From positions 20,178,501-20,242,500 of the forward strand of contig JACSVZ010000010.1 in assembly GCA_014706295.1 (NCBI GenBank): a stretch of 64,000 bases of DNA, written 5' to 3'. Origin of the DNA: Lycocorax pyrrhopterus obiensis. Its lineage: Eukaryota; Chordata; Aves; Passeriformes; Paradisaeidae. Both the position numbers and the translations under genes were made by a program. Shown here piece after piece: positions 35,681-47,841 of this stretch (its first letter is position 1; each line of letters opens with the position of its first letter). The notes beneath the pieces are model-generated. The model saw only the letters and a program-made list of their open reading frames with translations, searched no databases and was not told the DNA's origin.

Positions 35681-36140
35681 AACACTTAACTTGTGTCTGT
35701 GTGAGTGTAAGTTTGTTTGTTCTAGCGTTTGTGTAACCGTTAGCAACAGGTCTTGGCCCAACGGATTGATCCATCAAGGTTTTCCTCTTGCTTCGGTGAA
35801 GACTTGGCTTTGAGAAATACTAACTGTCCTTGTCTCACCCCTTCTCCCACCTCCACCCTCCCCTCCCCAGGACGACCAGAAAAATTTGAAAAATGCTTTT
35901 TTTTTTTTTTTGCTGTTTTGTTTTTTTCAAAGTACAATGCACTGGGTTTTTGTTCTCATCCATTCTGCTCTGGTTTTAAAGTCAGGGTTATTATGTTATT
36001 TTTTTCCTTCTTCAGGCTTCTATATATAGAACAGCTGTAAAATATGTAATATCTTTTTTTTTCCCCCACATCCTTCTGATTGGAGAGCATCCAGTCCTGC
36101 CAAAAAATCATCCATCCTTATGGGAATACCGAACAAAAAA

Positions 36141-36146
36141 AATAAA
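36141..36146 (+). terminator. RBPMS2: Poly(A) signal AATAAA
   Basis: The canonical hexamer after an A-rich run. T/GT-rich sequence (TTTTTGTACCATGTG) follows within 30 bases. A plausible main cleavage site for RBPMS2. Confidence 0.5.
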
Positions 36147-36225
36147 AAGTATGAGTATTTTTGTACCATGTGTAATAAGGAAATATTTATGCATCATAAA
36201 GAATTTCTTGTGTGTTTGTGTGCAA

Positions 36226-36247
36226 TTAATTATTATTATTATTATTA
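36226..36247. repeat. (ATT)n microsatellite in RBPMS2 3' UTR
   Basis: About six ATT units near the end of the 3' UTR, running into ATTAAA (36244-36249). Confidence 0.8.
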
Positions 36248-36434
36248 AAGAGAAATTGTAATCCTGTAAGATAAGTTAATGTTTAGTTAAAAGCTTGAAA
36301 AAGAAGGGTTGTCTTCTGTACCAATGATTCAGTCAGGCATAGTAAACAAGAAATTGTGCAATTTTTGTTTTAGCATCTTATTGCTTGGTATTGAAGTGCT
36401 TTAAGTATTATCTGACCATGGCTGTCTCGCTTGT

Positions 36435-36440
36435 ATTAAA
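36435..36440 (+). terminator. RBPMS2: Distal poly(A) signal ATTAAA
   Basis: The last candidate hexamer of the AT-rich 3' UTR. Beyond about 36.5 kb the composition changes abruptly to GC-richer sequence, which suggests the transcript ends near 36.46 kb. Confidence 0.45.
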
Positions 36441-37639
36441 AGATTTGAGAATAAGTTGCTCTATAATTGCTGATCCTATGAGAATGTGAAACTGGATAAT
36501 ATATGAAATGCAACAACAAAAAAAAACCAAAAAAACCCCAAAAACGCCAGAGGCTGCTGTGACTTTTTCTGTGGTCTTGGGTGTTTTCTTGTGGGAATGG
36601 TGTGGGATACTTCAGGCCCAGCCTGACACCTGCCTGGTCTCGTTTCCCAGGCTGGACGGATGCGGGTTGGTTTGGGATGCAGCTGAGGACAGGAGCTGGG
36701 ATCTTCCTTACCCTGCTGGGAGAAGGGCAAGTCCTTGCCTCTGTGGGTGTGTGCTGGGGGGATTGGTGGTGCTGAGCTCTGCTGGAGGCCTCTGCGAGGG
36801 CAGCCCTGAGCTTTTCTGGGTGTTTTTGTTCCCCCTCCCAGTGACTGTGGAGGCTGAGGGCGTCTCTTCCATGCCAGCAGTGCAGAGGGAGATCTCCATA
36901 GAAGGCAAATGTTCTCAGAGGCTGGAGCAGCGCCTCGCGCCCGCCCAGCTCCTGCTCTGGTGCCTGGGCTGCCCAAACCTTTCTGTGGCCTTATCTGTAC
37001 CCACTAAAGCAGCTCTGGGAACAGCAGTCCTGGGGCAGGGGGTGGTTGTCCCGGTGGGAATCTCCATGCGGGGGCCAGGGGCTCTCCCTGCTGTGCCTCA
37101 GGCGTCCCCATGGCCTAGCTCGCTGACCCCTGCGCTGGGCCACTCCAGAGCCCTCCCACGCATCTTCCCGCCCCGGGGATCAGTGTTTTCCTCTCTCCCC
37201 AGGGCTTCGAGGGCAGCACTGAACGAAAGCAAGGAAAAAAAATTAGAAAAAGAAAAAGGCAGGTCTAAAAATAGCCCCGCTGGCCACCGTGCCTGGGAAT
37301 GGACTCGAGCAAGCGCTGCTGCTTGGGGAAGCGACTCACTGCGGGGCTGCGGGCTGCGAACCAGAGCAGGGCTGCCAGCCCCTTCCCACGGGATTCCCCT
37401 GCCCGCTGCCCAGGCTCTTGCCTGCATCCCGGCTCCAGCCCCAATCCCAGCTCCAGTGGGCCGGCTCTTCCCTGCTGGGTCTGTCCACATCTCGCAGCTC
37501 TGCTCACCTGAGCGGAAACACCCCGGAGAGCAGCGGGGCCTGGTGATGGGAGTGTGCAAGGCTTTAAATTATAGAGCAGACTTTTTCCTGTTCCTTTTTT
37601 TTTTTTTTTAAAAGCCTTCAGCACACGCATTAACATGGC

Positions 37640-37850
37640 CAGGCCATGAATAATTTACGCCCGGCTCTATTAAGCTTTTACACTGGGACCCGCTCGCCTC
37701 GTAGCTAAAGTAGGTCACGTCTGCTCCGAGGGTCCCCGGGCGTCCCTTCTGCGGCCGGAGCGAGGCCGGCGCAGGCGTGTGGACACACGTGTGCCCCGGC
37801 ACGGCCGCGTGTGCGCTGCCCCCGCCCCGCCCCGGCTGCTCCCGATGGGG
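37640..37850. promoter_or_regulatory. Orphan CpG-rich patch 1.2 kb past the RBPMS2 3' end
   Basis: A compact stretch with dense CpG, after an AT-rich lead-in (AATAATTTACG, CTATTAAGC). It includes AGGTCACGTC and a palindromic ACACACGTGTG E-box. No coding exon adjoins it. It could be an enhancer, a promoter of an unannotated non-coding RNA, or simply GC-rich DNA. Confidence 0.35.
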
Positions 37851-38900
37851 TCCTACTCCAAGGGACGCTCTGGGAGGTGATACGGGGACAGGGAGTGCCC
37901 CCAGAATATCCACATCCCCAGACAGGATGAAGCTCTAGGTGCAGGGAAGCTCTGAGTGGGGCACGAGCTGTTGGCATCACCAGGGAAAGGGTGCAGTTCG
38001 TGGCACTTTTGGTCCTTGTGCTGCCTGGGCATGTCGGCCAAAGGAAAAACCTACCAGGGAATAGAGAAGATGACAATGAGGCTGGAAAAAATACAGGGGA
38101 AAGAGGCTGCTTTTGTCATGCTTTCATTTTACACTTTACTGGAAACTCCCCCTATTTTCCTTGTTTTGAAGGTGGAACAAAAGATAAATTTTGGAGCTTT
38201 GGACTCTCCTCTCCCAAACATGCTGTGCTCTGCCATGCTGTGTGGTCTGGGCGCTGAGGCAAGGTACGCTTTGGGAATAGAAAATCCAGCTGTTGTGATG
38301 CAAAAGGGCCTCTCGGCACGGCTGTGCTGGATAAGCTGCTTCTATTGGAGGTGATTAGACACACTCACAGCCAGCCAGGGGGTGAGACCCAAAACTGTCC
38401 CTGCTGCAACCAGAGAGTTAGGAAGGGATTCAGGTTATCTCACACCAGCATTCATCCAGGGATGTGCTGGTCACAGGAGCTCCTGTCTCTGAGTCAGGAG
38501 CATCCCGCAGTGCTGATGCTCCCCTCATGTCACACACACCTCTGCTGATGGTTAGGGGGTCCCAGATGCAGCTCAGTCCACGTGGGTGATGATTGGTGCT
38601 TTCTGCCCATTTCTCCAGGAAATGCGATAAAGAACAATTCAAAGGGCTCTTGTAAAGGATCAAACCCCAGCAATTCCCATCTGCTGGTCTGTGCCAGCAC
38701 CGCTGCCACCGTCCCCTTTCCTGTCCTCTCTCAGGCCGAAGCCTGTCATGGCTAGAGATCATTTTGGACTTCACTGATGACCTGCCCGTTGTTTGTCCAT
38801 CAGGCAGAGAACAATGGCCACAGCTGTGAGGAAATGTCTCAGAGAGCCCCAGCTCCATCCTGCAGCAGGATTTAGCAGCTACTGCTCCCTCCTGATTTCC

Positions 38901-39405
38901 ATGAATCATAGAATCACTGAATATTTTAGGTTGGAAAAGCCCTCTAAGACCATCGAGTTCATCCATTCCCCAGCACTGCCAGGTCCACCACTAAACCAAC
39001 ATTCCCAAGCACCACATCTTTGAACAGTTCCAGGGATGGTGACTCCACCACCACCCTGGGCAGCCCCTTCCAATGCCTGACCACCCTTTCAGGGAACAAA
39101 TTTTCCCCAACACTCAACCTAAACCTCCCCTGGCACAACGTGGGGCCTTTTCCTCTCCTCCTGTCCCTGTTCCCTGGGAGCAGAGCCCGACTTCCCCCCC
39201 CCCAGCTGCCCCCTCCTGTCAGGGAGTTGTGCAGAGCCACAAGGTCCCCCCTGAGCCTCCTTTTCTCCAGGCTGAGCTCCCCCAACTCCCTCAGCTGCTC
39301 CTGGTGCTCCAGCCCCTTCCCCAGCTCTGTTCCCTTCTCTGGACACGCTCCAGCCCCTCAATGTCATGAGGGGCCCAAAGCTGAACACAGGATCTGAGCT
39401 GTGGC
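38901..39405 (-). mobile_element. CR1 LINE, about 500 bases, minus strand
   Basis: The plus strand begins with the reverse of the CR1 terminus (ATCATAGAATCAC). It continues through 'gttggaaaagccctctaag', 'ttccagggatggtgactcc', and on to the end of the reverse-transcriptase frame (minus-strand reading [14 protein letters not shown]). 5'-truncated. A C8 run at about 39194 breaks the frame. Confidence 0.93.
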
Positions 39406-41228
39406 GAGAAGCTGCATCTCATGCAATGTTGCTGGGATTCCCCTGGCAAATATGTGTTGTCCACCCCCATGAGGGTGAGGAGCAGGTCTCCTGTGGTCAG
39501 GGAGCATCACATGTCTGTGGGGCCCCAGCCCATGGCACGTGGTCAGATAAAATGACTGGCTGAGATGTATAATGATGGATGAACTCGGTAGCACCTCTGG
39601 AAGAGGCAGGTTGGGCTGGCAGGTGTACAAGCAGGCTCAGCCAGGCCTGAAATATCACCAGGAGAGCAGGAAGAGGTAGGGAATGATGGACACCAAGCAG
39701 GAAGGAGACAATGTTCTGGCTGCCTCATGATTCCTTATTGCACAGTGCTCCCTCTCAGGAATTTTGCTTAGATATCACCGCACTCTCACAGCTCCAAAAA
39801 TACCTCTGCTCTCCCCCTGCCAAACACCTACTTGTTGTATTATTCCTTAACCCAGCAACAAGTCTGTAGAGACTTGGAATTGGCGTCCCAATCCCCCGTG
39901 GAAAGACACAGGTGATAAACAACGGATGGCACAGGGATCATGTAACAAAATACGCTCCAAAAATAACTGTCAGGGAAAAGTGAGGGGTGCCAGGTCCCAC
40001 CCCCAAAGCGACAGATGACATCCCAGAGGGGCCTTGGGAGTCAAGGGGGCCTTGTGCTGCTGCGATGGGATCCTGAGGGTTATTAATTACAGGAGGTACC
40101 TTCAGCGCAATTCAAAAATACATGGTATCGGGTCAGACCCGCAAAGAACAAAAGCTGCCCTGAGCCAGTCAGGCGTTAACGGCGTTGTTATTTGGGACAG
40201 TGTGATGAGAAATGTGCTCCCGGTCTGCGCTGCCACGACATGCACAGTTCAGCTGGAAAGCCAGGAGGTGGCATCCGAGACCTGAGCACAGGCAACAAGG
40301 ACGCCAACAGCAGTAGCTCAACAGCAGTTTGCAGCTCGGGCCGTGGAGGAAACACGCATGCATTTTGTCATGCACCTTCTTCTCCTCCTTGGGATGAGGA
40401 GAGTGGAGATACTTTAGGCAAAGAATCTCTATATTAAGTGAATAGAGGAAAATGTTTTAAATTTTCTGGTCAGCTACAGCGTTGTTATGAAAAATACACT
40501 GAATTTGAGCTGGGGTGGGACGGGGTGGGGGGTGTTGTTCACAGTCCACCCGGGCTGAGGTGGGACTATCACCACTCAGGCCGGTCCTGGCTTGTTCCAG
40601 CTGAGCCTGGGAATGCCCTGAGGCTGGAGCTGTCACTCTTCTGGGTGTCTCTCCCATGCATAACTCCTGGTATTACTCATTTAACACAAAAAGAAGAAGA
40701 AATGTGCTGCCTTCTGTGATGACACAGCCATGACGTACTCGGCTCTCTACCCGTACGGGCAGTGGGAGCCACCCCAGCGGGGCACTGGGCAACCTGTGCA
40801 GCTCCTTTGGCGAGTGAGCCTGAGATGGGCAGGAGCACCACTGTCACCCGCGGTGTGTCGGGACAGACGGCAGATGGCACCGGGAAATTAGCCCGGGACA
40901 AGCTGGGATGCCCGAAGGGAGAAGAGGCCACTGCTGCACTTGCAGGTCTCAGCCCAGCGCAGGCAGGAGACCAAGAAGGACCAGCTGCAGCAACTCCTGG
41001 AACAGGGGAACACCAGAGCCCGATAAAAACATGGAAGGACCTCCAAATGCATCAAAATGTCCTGCTCTCTTGGTCTGGGCCGTTCAGATCAGGAGAAATC
41101 CCAGCATTTCCTCTGGGATGCAGATGGGTTGGAGTCTACAGTGTTTGTCCTGCTATGGGAACCCAGAGCTCTCCCATTCCCTCCGTTTCCCATGCTCCCT
41201 AGGCATGGCAGAGCATGCCTCATCTCCT

Positions 41229-41325
41229 GGGCTTCTTCAGGTGGGATTCACCCAGTGGGCTTCATCCATCGGGCATCATCCCTGGGCTTTGTCCATTGGG
41301 CTTCACCTGCTGGGCTTAATTATGG
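41229..41325. repeat. Minisatellite, 14-bp unit, about 7 copies
   Basis: Tandem units of the type GGGCTTCATCCATC start at 41229, 41243, 41257, 41271 (13 bases), 41284, 41298 and 41312. They are about 65-85 percent alike, so the array is old. The unit is not a multiple of three and the array is not coding. Confidence 0.8.
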
Positions 41326-42231
41326 CTGACACATTCCTTTCTTGCTCCTCTGGGTGCCAGGACTGAGTGAGTCTCCATGCTGCTCACCCAGGACAGGAGT
41401 TTCAGCGGGCAAAGGGAGACTGCCAGCTTCTGCCAGCATGTTAAAGCCAATGGCTGCTGCAGCAATTACTGACTGTCAGGACAGGCTGGTCCCACCACTG
41501 ATGTGTTTCCATCACTTCCCTCAGCCCTTTGTCCTCTCGCTGTCCTTGGCATCATGCTGAGGGCTGAGCTGGTTGCTCAGCGGTCTGTGGGTGACAACAC
41601 GGTCCCCCTCATGGGACAGCTACAAGTGCTCTTCCCTCTCTGGTGGCAAACACAGCAAGACCTGCCCACCCCCAACTGGAGTCACTCAGAATGTGCTGGA
41701 GTCTCCTGGGGATCTGTCACCCTTAAGGATCATGAGCAAGGTTTTGGCAGAAGAGCCTGATCCTTGCAAATGTCTGGGAAAGGCTGTCAGCTGCTGTGTC
41801 CACAGCGCCCCGGGTGTCAGCCTGAGATGGATCGTTCTTCCCTCAGTAAGAAGCGTTATGGCTGCCCAGCTCCAAATATCTGCCGCCTCCTCCTTGCCAG
41901 GGGTTGGTTCATCTCCGCCAATGCCCCCAGGAGGTCTCTGCACGAGTGGATGACCCTGTGTGGCATTTCCGAAGGCGCCTGCTGGTGCAGGTGGATGCCA
42001 ACTGACTGATCCCGGCACCTTCCCTCGGGAACAAGTTCTGCCAGAGCAGACAGTCTGAGCCTTCAGTGTCACTTCCTCGTGCTCAGCTCAGCAGGGCACC
42101 TGATGGGGTGAGAAACACCTGATAACACCCCCCACATCACAAAAGCCTCCCACAGCTTCTCCTGCCCTCCTGCCAGACCTGCAGCTGTACCTCTGCTTCC
42201 CAAATCCCACCTGGATGTAATGAGGAAATAC

Positions 42232-42660
42232 GGGGAAGGGTTTGGAGCACCAGGAGCGGCTGAGGGAGCTGGGGAGGCTCAGCCTGGAGAAAAGGAGGCT
42301 CAGGAGGGACCTTGTGGCTCTGCACAACTCCCTGACAGGAGGGGGCAGCTGGGGGGTGATTGGGCTCTGCTCCCAGGGAACAGGGACAGGAGGAGAGGAA
42401 ATGGCCTCAAGTCACACCAGGGGAGGCTTAGATTGGATATGAGGGAAAAATTTCTTCACTGAAAGGATGGTCAAGCCCAGGAACAGGATGCCCAGGGCAG
42501 TACTGGAGTCACCATCCCTGGAACTGTTCAAACAAGTGTGTGGATGTGGCACCTGGGGACATGGTTTAGTGGTGAACATGGCAGTGTTGGGGGAATGGTT
42601 GGACTTGATCATCTCAGAGGCTTTTCCCAGCCTAAATGATTCTGTAATTCTGTGATCCTG
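42232..42660 (+). mobile_element. CR1 LINE, about 430 bases, plus strand
   Basis: Begins in the last part of the CR1 second frame ('ggagcaccaggagcggctga', 'aggaggctcaggagggacc'). It runs through 'ttcttcactgaaaggatggt' to the terminus GATTCTGTAATTCTGTGATCC. 5'-truncated. It has the same subfamily layout as the copy at 38.9 kb but in opposite orientation, so the pair forms an inverted repeat about 3 kb apart. Confidence 0.94.
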
Positions 42661-43299
42661 TTCCAGCCTTGCCTTTGTGCCCTGAGCAAATTAAAATACT
42701 GATGGACCAAACAGGGTAAAATTCGATTGAAGTTTAATTAAATACCCCTATTTTAGGTTGCCCCTCTGGTGTAGCACTTCAATGTGGGCTGGGAATTAGC
42801 AAGGAAATATTGCTTTTCCATGGCATTTGACACCTGTATGTAGTTGCCTCTTTAGGTGCAATTTTTGGGAATTGAAGAGAAATTTTTCTCATGTGGATCA
42901 GCCTGGGTGTGCCAGTATCCTCCTGAAATGCAGTAACTGGCTTTGAACAGAGCATTTTGACATGGACCTACTTCCTTAATATTTACCAAAGAAAGGTTTA
43001 CCTGGAAATCCAAGGGACCACTGTGCCTGTTGATTTGGTTTCTTAAAAAAAGAAAAAAAGCCAATTCTGAAAAATTTGTCTTTGCCACAGAGCCAAAAGT
43101 TCCAGAGTATCTCTTAGGACAATGTGCTGAGTTCCTGTGATGGATCTGGCTTTATTAAACTCACATGGAAAGCTTATATCAAATATATGTAAAATAAAAT
43201 GTGGTGGTGGTACCTTAAAAATGATGTTAGCATTTAATGAAGGCTAAAAATCCTCTCTTAGCATTTAACAGTTTAAAATTGTTATTTTTCATTTCTGAT

Positions 43300-43440
43300 G
43301 GAGAGGGCCTGTGGCTGGGGAGCAACCTTGTTGGGAAATGCGAGGAATTCCAGTTGGATACAAGGGAAAAAAATTTACATTGAGAGCGGCGGAGTGACTG
43401 GACAGGATATGGAGCAGTGGTGAGGGGATCTCTTCATCCT
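43300..43440 (+). mobile_element. Possible CR1 fragment
   Basis: A 'gttggatacaagggaaaaaa' block followed by a purine-rich stretch resembles the middle of the CR1 3' segment. The flanks do not extend the match. Weak. Confidence 0.3.
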
Positions 43441-46400
43441 TGGAGACCTCCAGAATTGCCTCCACCTCAAACTTTCCCTGTTTATTGCAATTTAGGGGAC
43501 GTTGCATGGGAGAGGAGTAACTCTGGCTAAGCTGGTCTCTCAGGCCACAGTCAGTAGTCATTTATCACTCAATAAATGAGGATGAACAGATATTTTTGCT
43601 TAAAAAAAAGGCTTCTAGCTAGAATGAAAAATACCTATTGTTTTAGGGATTCAATATATGACATTGAATGCAGACAATGTTTTCCAGAAGGTTTAAACCT
43701 TTCTGGAGTGTTCGAGCACTTCTTGGTGTTCTCTTCTCTTCATGCCTGCCCTTAAAAAAAGGATTATATAAAACAAAAAATGGAAGATAACAAACTTCTT
43801 TTTAATCTGTTTGTATTCTTAAAAAAGGTTATTACGAACAGCACACAAATCCCAAGCCAGTAAGTAAACCTTGGGTTTCTAAAGTAAGTATGTTGTGGTG
43901 AAGAGAAAGGTGATCTCCCAGCAGTGTGTGTTTGTGTATGGGATCAGAGCAAAGCTGCCATGCACGGAAGGTTCTTGAGCTAGAAAGTGGAAGCAAATGC
44001 TGGTGACACTCACAGAAGGTGCTTTGGGGTGAGCACTGAAAAAACAAGAGGTTTTCTCATGTTTTTCTCAGTGGAAATAATCAGAACTATGGGGTTTTCC
44101 TTTCTGAGCAAAGTTTTAGGCATGAATGTCAGACCTTGCAGCTCCAAGGATGGAGAGGGACTGATCAAAGCCAACATCAGGATGAGGAAGGGGAGAGTTG
44201 GGCTGAGCTGTTCAGGGTAAAAACATCCCTGAGCCACCACATCGAATGCTTTGTGCAGTGGACTGTGGAAAACAGTATTTTTGTAACTACTTCCATTTAA
44301 TTTCATGTCTCTTCCTCCCAGCATAGCCTTCCATGAATGAGGCAGGATGCAAGGCCTGCCATGAAAGATGCAGGAAGCATTTTGGGACAGTCCTAGAAGA
44401 AAAGCCAAATGGTGGAGCACTGCTAGGGGTAGTGAGGAACAGCATCTCCAGAGCCCGTGATGAAAGAGAGATGCAAGGAGAGGAGACATCTCCTCCCTGA
44501 GACAAAGGAGCAGGGATGGACACCTTTCCTTGGACAAGCTGTTCCACAAAACCATCCCAGAAAGAACAGAGGACTTGACTGGGGTGAACCAGCTCCATGT
44601 CAGCCCAGCAAACCGTGTGGGGCCTGAGTTGTGCCCAGTAACTGATCTCAAGGATTGACACTCCTCAGAAATGCCACTGGTGTCAAGAAAGCATTCGACA
44701 GTCTTTGTTTTGTACTTGGAGAAATGTGCCTTGAGGTGCCCTGGCTTGCCCACAGAAATCCCACTGCTGCTCAAAGCAGAGCCTTTGGGCAAACCTAACC
44801 TGCTCAGTGGAAGTTCTGGAGCTAGAGGGACACACACGCTCATGCCCAGAGAGTGCTCCTAGGTACACCTTCCTTTCCTCCCGCTCCCATGGATTTTGGA
44901 TGGATTTACATATCCCTTCTCTCTGTCACTTGCATCCCGCTCTTTTATTCCTTTTCTAGGATCTCCTGCTACTCTGATATTTCTGGTCATTATTAAAAGG
45001 TGTGTAAACTCTTCATGGGGGAAATGCGTCAGCTGGTTTGGATAATTTTGCAAATATTCCTCTAGGGAAGAGCAAATACAGACTTTAAACCAGCTGTTTT
45101 TGGGCAAATAGAGCAGGAGTTAGTCACAAAGCAAAGGAGAGATTCTGTGGGTTATGACCATGACCCCGACTCCAAACTCCACCAAATGCCTGGGTGACTC
45201 TTGCAGTCTGCACCCTGCCCTGGCATAGCCTGCCAGTCTCCAGCGTGACTCACACAGCTACGGGATCTTCCGGGAAAGCACACACAAAAAATTAGGTGGA
45301 CACGTTGCCCCAGTGTCAACACCAACACCTGTCCCAGATCCACCACTGCCGTTCAGACAAAGCTCGTTTGCAGAAGAGTTTGATTGCGAGCTCTGTGTTT
45401 CTGGGGATGAACATGCAGTGCAGAGGGACTGTCAGCCACCGTGCTCCTGTCCCACCTCAGGCTTGGGGACAGAGTGGTTGTCCTGCAGGGAACAGCCACC
45501 TCTCCCAGGAAGGGGGAACACACACACCTTTATGCTCTTAAAAATCTGGCACTTGGTCCCTAAACATTTGTCTCACGAGGACATTTCGAATTATTTCCTG
45601 AGAAGTTTTTTCCCTGGGAACAGTTGTGTTATTGTGTTATCATATTAATTGATGGGATGGTATGAGGTGTCATGCATTATCATCAGGCAGAGCTGAGAGC
45701 AGGGGTGGACAAGGAAGTTGGGGCTGAGGATGGCTTCTGTGGAAATCAGAAATCTGAGTATGCAAATAACTCCATGTTTAGTAAATACCTGACTGATGGA
45801 GTCATGGCATTTGTAGAAGAGGTGGAGGGAGCAGTGGCACGTACATGAAGGGATGGATGAAAGCCTTGACTCAGAACAGACCAATAATGCAAAAACTTAC
45901 AATCAGCAGCCACAAAGACTCCCAGGGCCTTCTCCTCCCATTGGATTATTTTATTATTATTTCAGAATCTAATCGTCCCACTTGGAGCTATTCCATAGGA
46001 TTAGTGAATTTCATTCTAATCCAGGTTGGGTGGCAGGTCACTGCCTTACACAGCCCTATCACTCAAGGTCCCTTTGGTTCAGAGGGGAGATAAGGCTGTC
46101 ATAGGATGGTGGCTTTACAGCTGAGGTACAGTTACCACAGTTAGTACTGTAATAGCTAACTGACTTACTTTTCCAACTCTGTCAAAGGTGATGGTAGATT
46201 TTGGACAGGCACCTTAGAATTTTCTGCATCAGTTTGGGAGAAAACACTTTGACCTAGTTGGTCAGAAATAGAATTGTGACGTTGGGATGTGTAAGAAGAA
46301 GCTCCAGAGCGACCCTGTTGAGAGTGACAACACCTCCTAGGCAAACACAAGAGTCCTTTACAAGGTAACTAAGGGGAGGGGAATAGGAGCATCTGCCTCC

Positions 46401-47841
46401 AGTGTGAGTCCTGCTTGAGCTGTGCATGGAGATGGAAAGCTCATGCAGATGGAGAGATTTAGCCCAGGCTACAGAGAATTTAGCCCTTTGGTTGCATTTT
46501 GGACCAGGCAGAGGCTTACCCCGACATCTGAACTTACAGCAGCTATTTGGCCACTCCACTCAGGGTCCCCAGGACAACATCACCCTGAGGCTGCCCCAGG
46601 TGTGGGACTGCTGAAGGGTCACTGCAGGGAGCCCATGGTCCCAAGCATCATCCTCCCCCTCCATGGGGAACGGTGGGTGTGTGACCTGCAACGCTACTCT
46701 TTATTTTGGGGAGCTCATCCTCCAAGACATGGGGATGCATCTCCCTGAGGTCATGCCTCCCCTCCTCACTGAGTTAGTTCTGAGGTGTTTCATAACTTGC
46801 ACACAAGGAAAATACACTGAGTTTGACTGCTGCAAGTGAACTGAGTTCTTTTCATGTCAACAAAGCACCCACTTCCTTACCTAGTGGGGCCACAACAATC
46901 CTGATCATTGACTAAACAGGCAAACATTTCTTTTGGTTAATGCAAAGTGAAGTGGTTCTGGTAATAAGGATTATTGTGTGAGGTCACACCATGGCTATGA
47001 CAATCCCACAGCACTGCTCTTGTGTGCCTGGAGGAATGTGAATGGCCTTCCTGCCAGTAAAAGCTGGACACCCACACATGTAGATGAAAGAAAAATGAAT
47101 TAGGACTAAGTCCTAAGTGTGGTTTATCTTTGGTTGGCAGTCAAAGGAGCTTGTCAGGCAATGCTGAAGGCAAACAAAGAGAAATGGACCATGGCAAGGT
47201 CTTCAAAACATCTTTTAAAGGAGGATCTTGGAGGATTTGTAGTGGCTAGTGAAGTCCTTGTGGTCCTGAAGGATGAGCAGGCCCAGCAGGCACAGGCAGC
47301 GAACTCTGGCAGAGAAAACGTGGAAGTGTGAAGTGAATCTGATTCACAAAAGAAGCGGAAAAGAGAAGGGGAGAAAACTGAAGGCAAAGTGCTAACAGTC
47401 ATGGCAGAGAGGAGCAGAAGAGCTGAAGGAACCAGTTCCTCTGCTCCAACAAGAAGACACTTTTTGCCCAAAGGCTGGCAAGGAACCGACACGAGAACCC
47501 AAAGGACTTGTATCATAGCAAGAGCCCTGAGTTCCCAGTGGAGCTCCCAGTCCATGCCTCCAGCATTTTTTCAGACTTAGGGAGCCCAGGCATCAGGCTG
47601 CGCTGTGCTGGTAGAGCTGTGGGATTTCATGGTGAATCTCACGCAGATAATTTGAGCGGCAAGTCAAGTCTGGAGGCAAATACACCCTAAAAAGGAAAGG
47701 CACAAGCAGGTGCCTTGAGAAAACAAGCACATCCAGGAAGAGACAGCTGTTCCTCACCTTTCCATAAAATGCAAATATTCCTGCTTCCATGGATGTGGTA
47801 GGAATTACATTGCTGTAACCACTGAGTAAGGTGTTTTAAAA

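Larger units (their letters stand above)
35029..36460 (+). other. RBPMS2: RBPMS2 3' UTR, probably split by a 247-base intron
   Basis: A donor GTAAGT at 35036 and an acceptor CTCTCCCACAG ending at 35283 would remove 35036-35283 and leave a non-coding last exon from 35284. A stop only seven bases before the junction would not trigger decay. From 35.88 kb the sequence is T-rich and AT-rich, with four candidate poly(A) signals, the last at 36435. Clustered CAC trinucleotides at 35836-35856 resemble the known RBPMS-family binding site. The splice and the 3' end are inferred. Confidence 0.6.
36461..47841. other. Gene-free interval between RBPMS2 and SORD
   Basis: No exon of a known gene was recognised in these 11 kb. 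Contents that can be named: an orphan CpG-rich patch at 37.64-37.85 kb, CR1 copies at 38.9-39.4 kb and 42.2-42.7 kb, a possible CR1 scrap at 43.3 kb, and a 14-bp minisatellite at 41.2 kb. Two long open frames, one plus-strand at 36.5-37.6 kb and one minus-strand at 44.0-44.8 kb, lack any protein-like pattern and are treated as chance. The rest is single-copy DNA with no feature I can support. Confidence 0.7.

Noticed and set aside
36508..37611. 367-codon plus-strand open frame beyond the RBPMS2 3' end
   Set aside because: It starts in an A-rich run (MQQQKKTKKTPK) and ends in a T-run. It has no domain, no repeats of protein type and no splice context. GC-rich composition explains the lack of stops.
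44010..44843. 277-codon minus-strand open frame in the intergenic interval
   Set aside because: Rich in Ser, Leu and Pro with no recognisable motif. No promoter or poly(A) signal context is seen. Worth a protein search, but I cannot support it as a gene.
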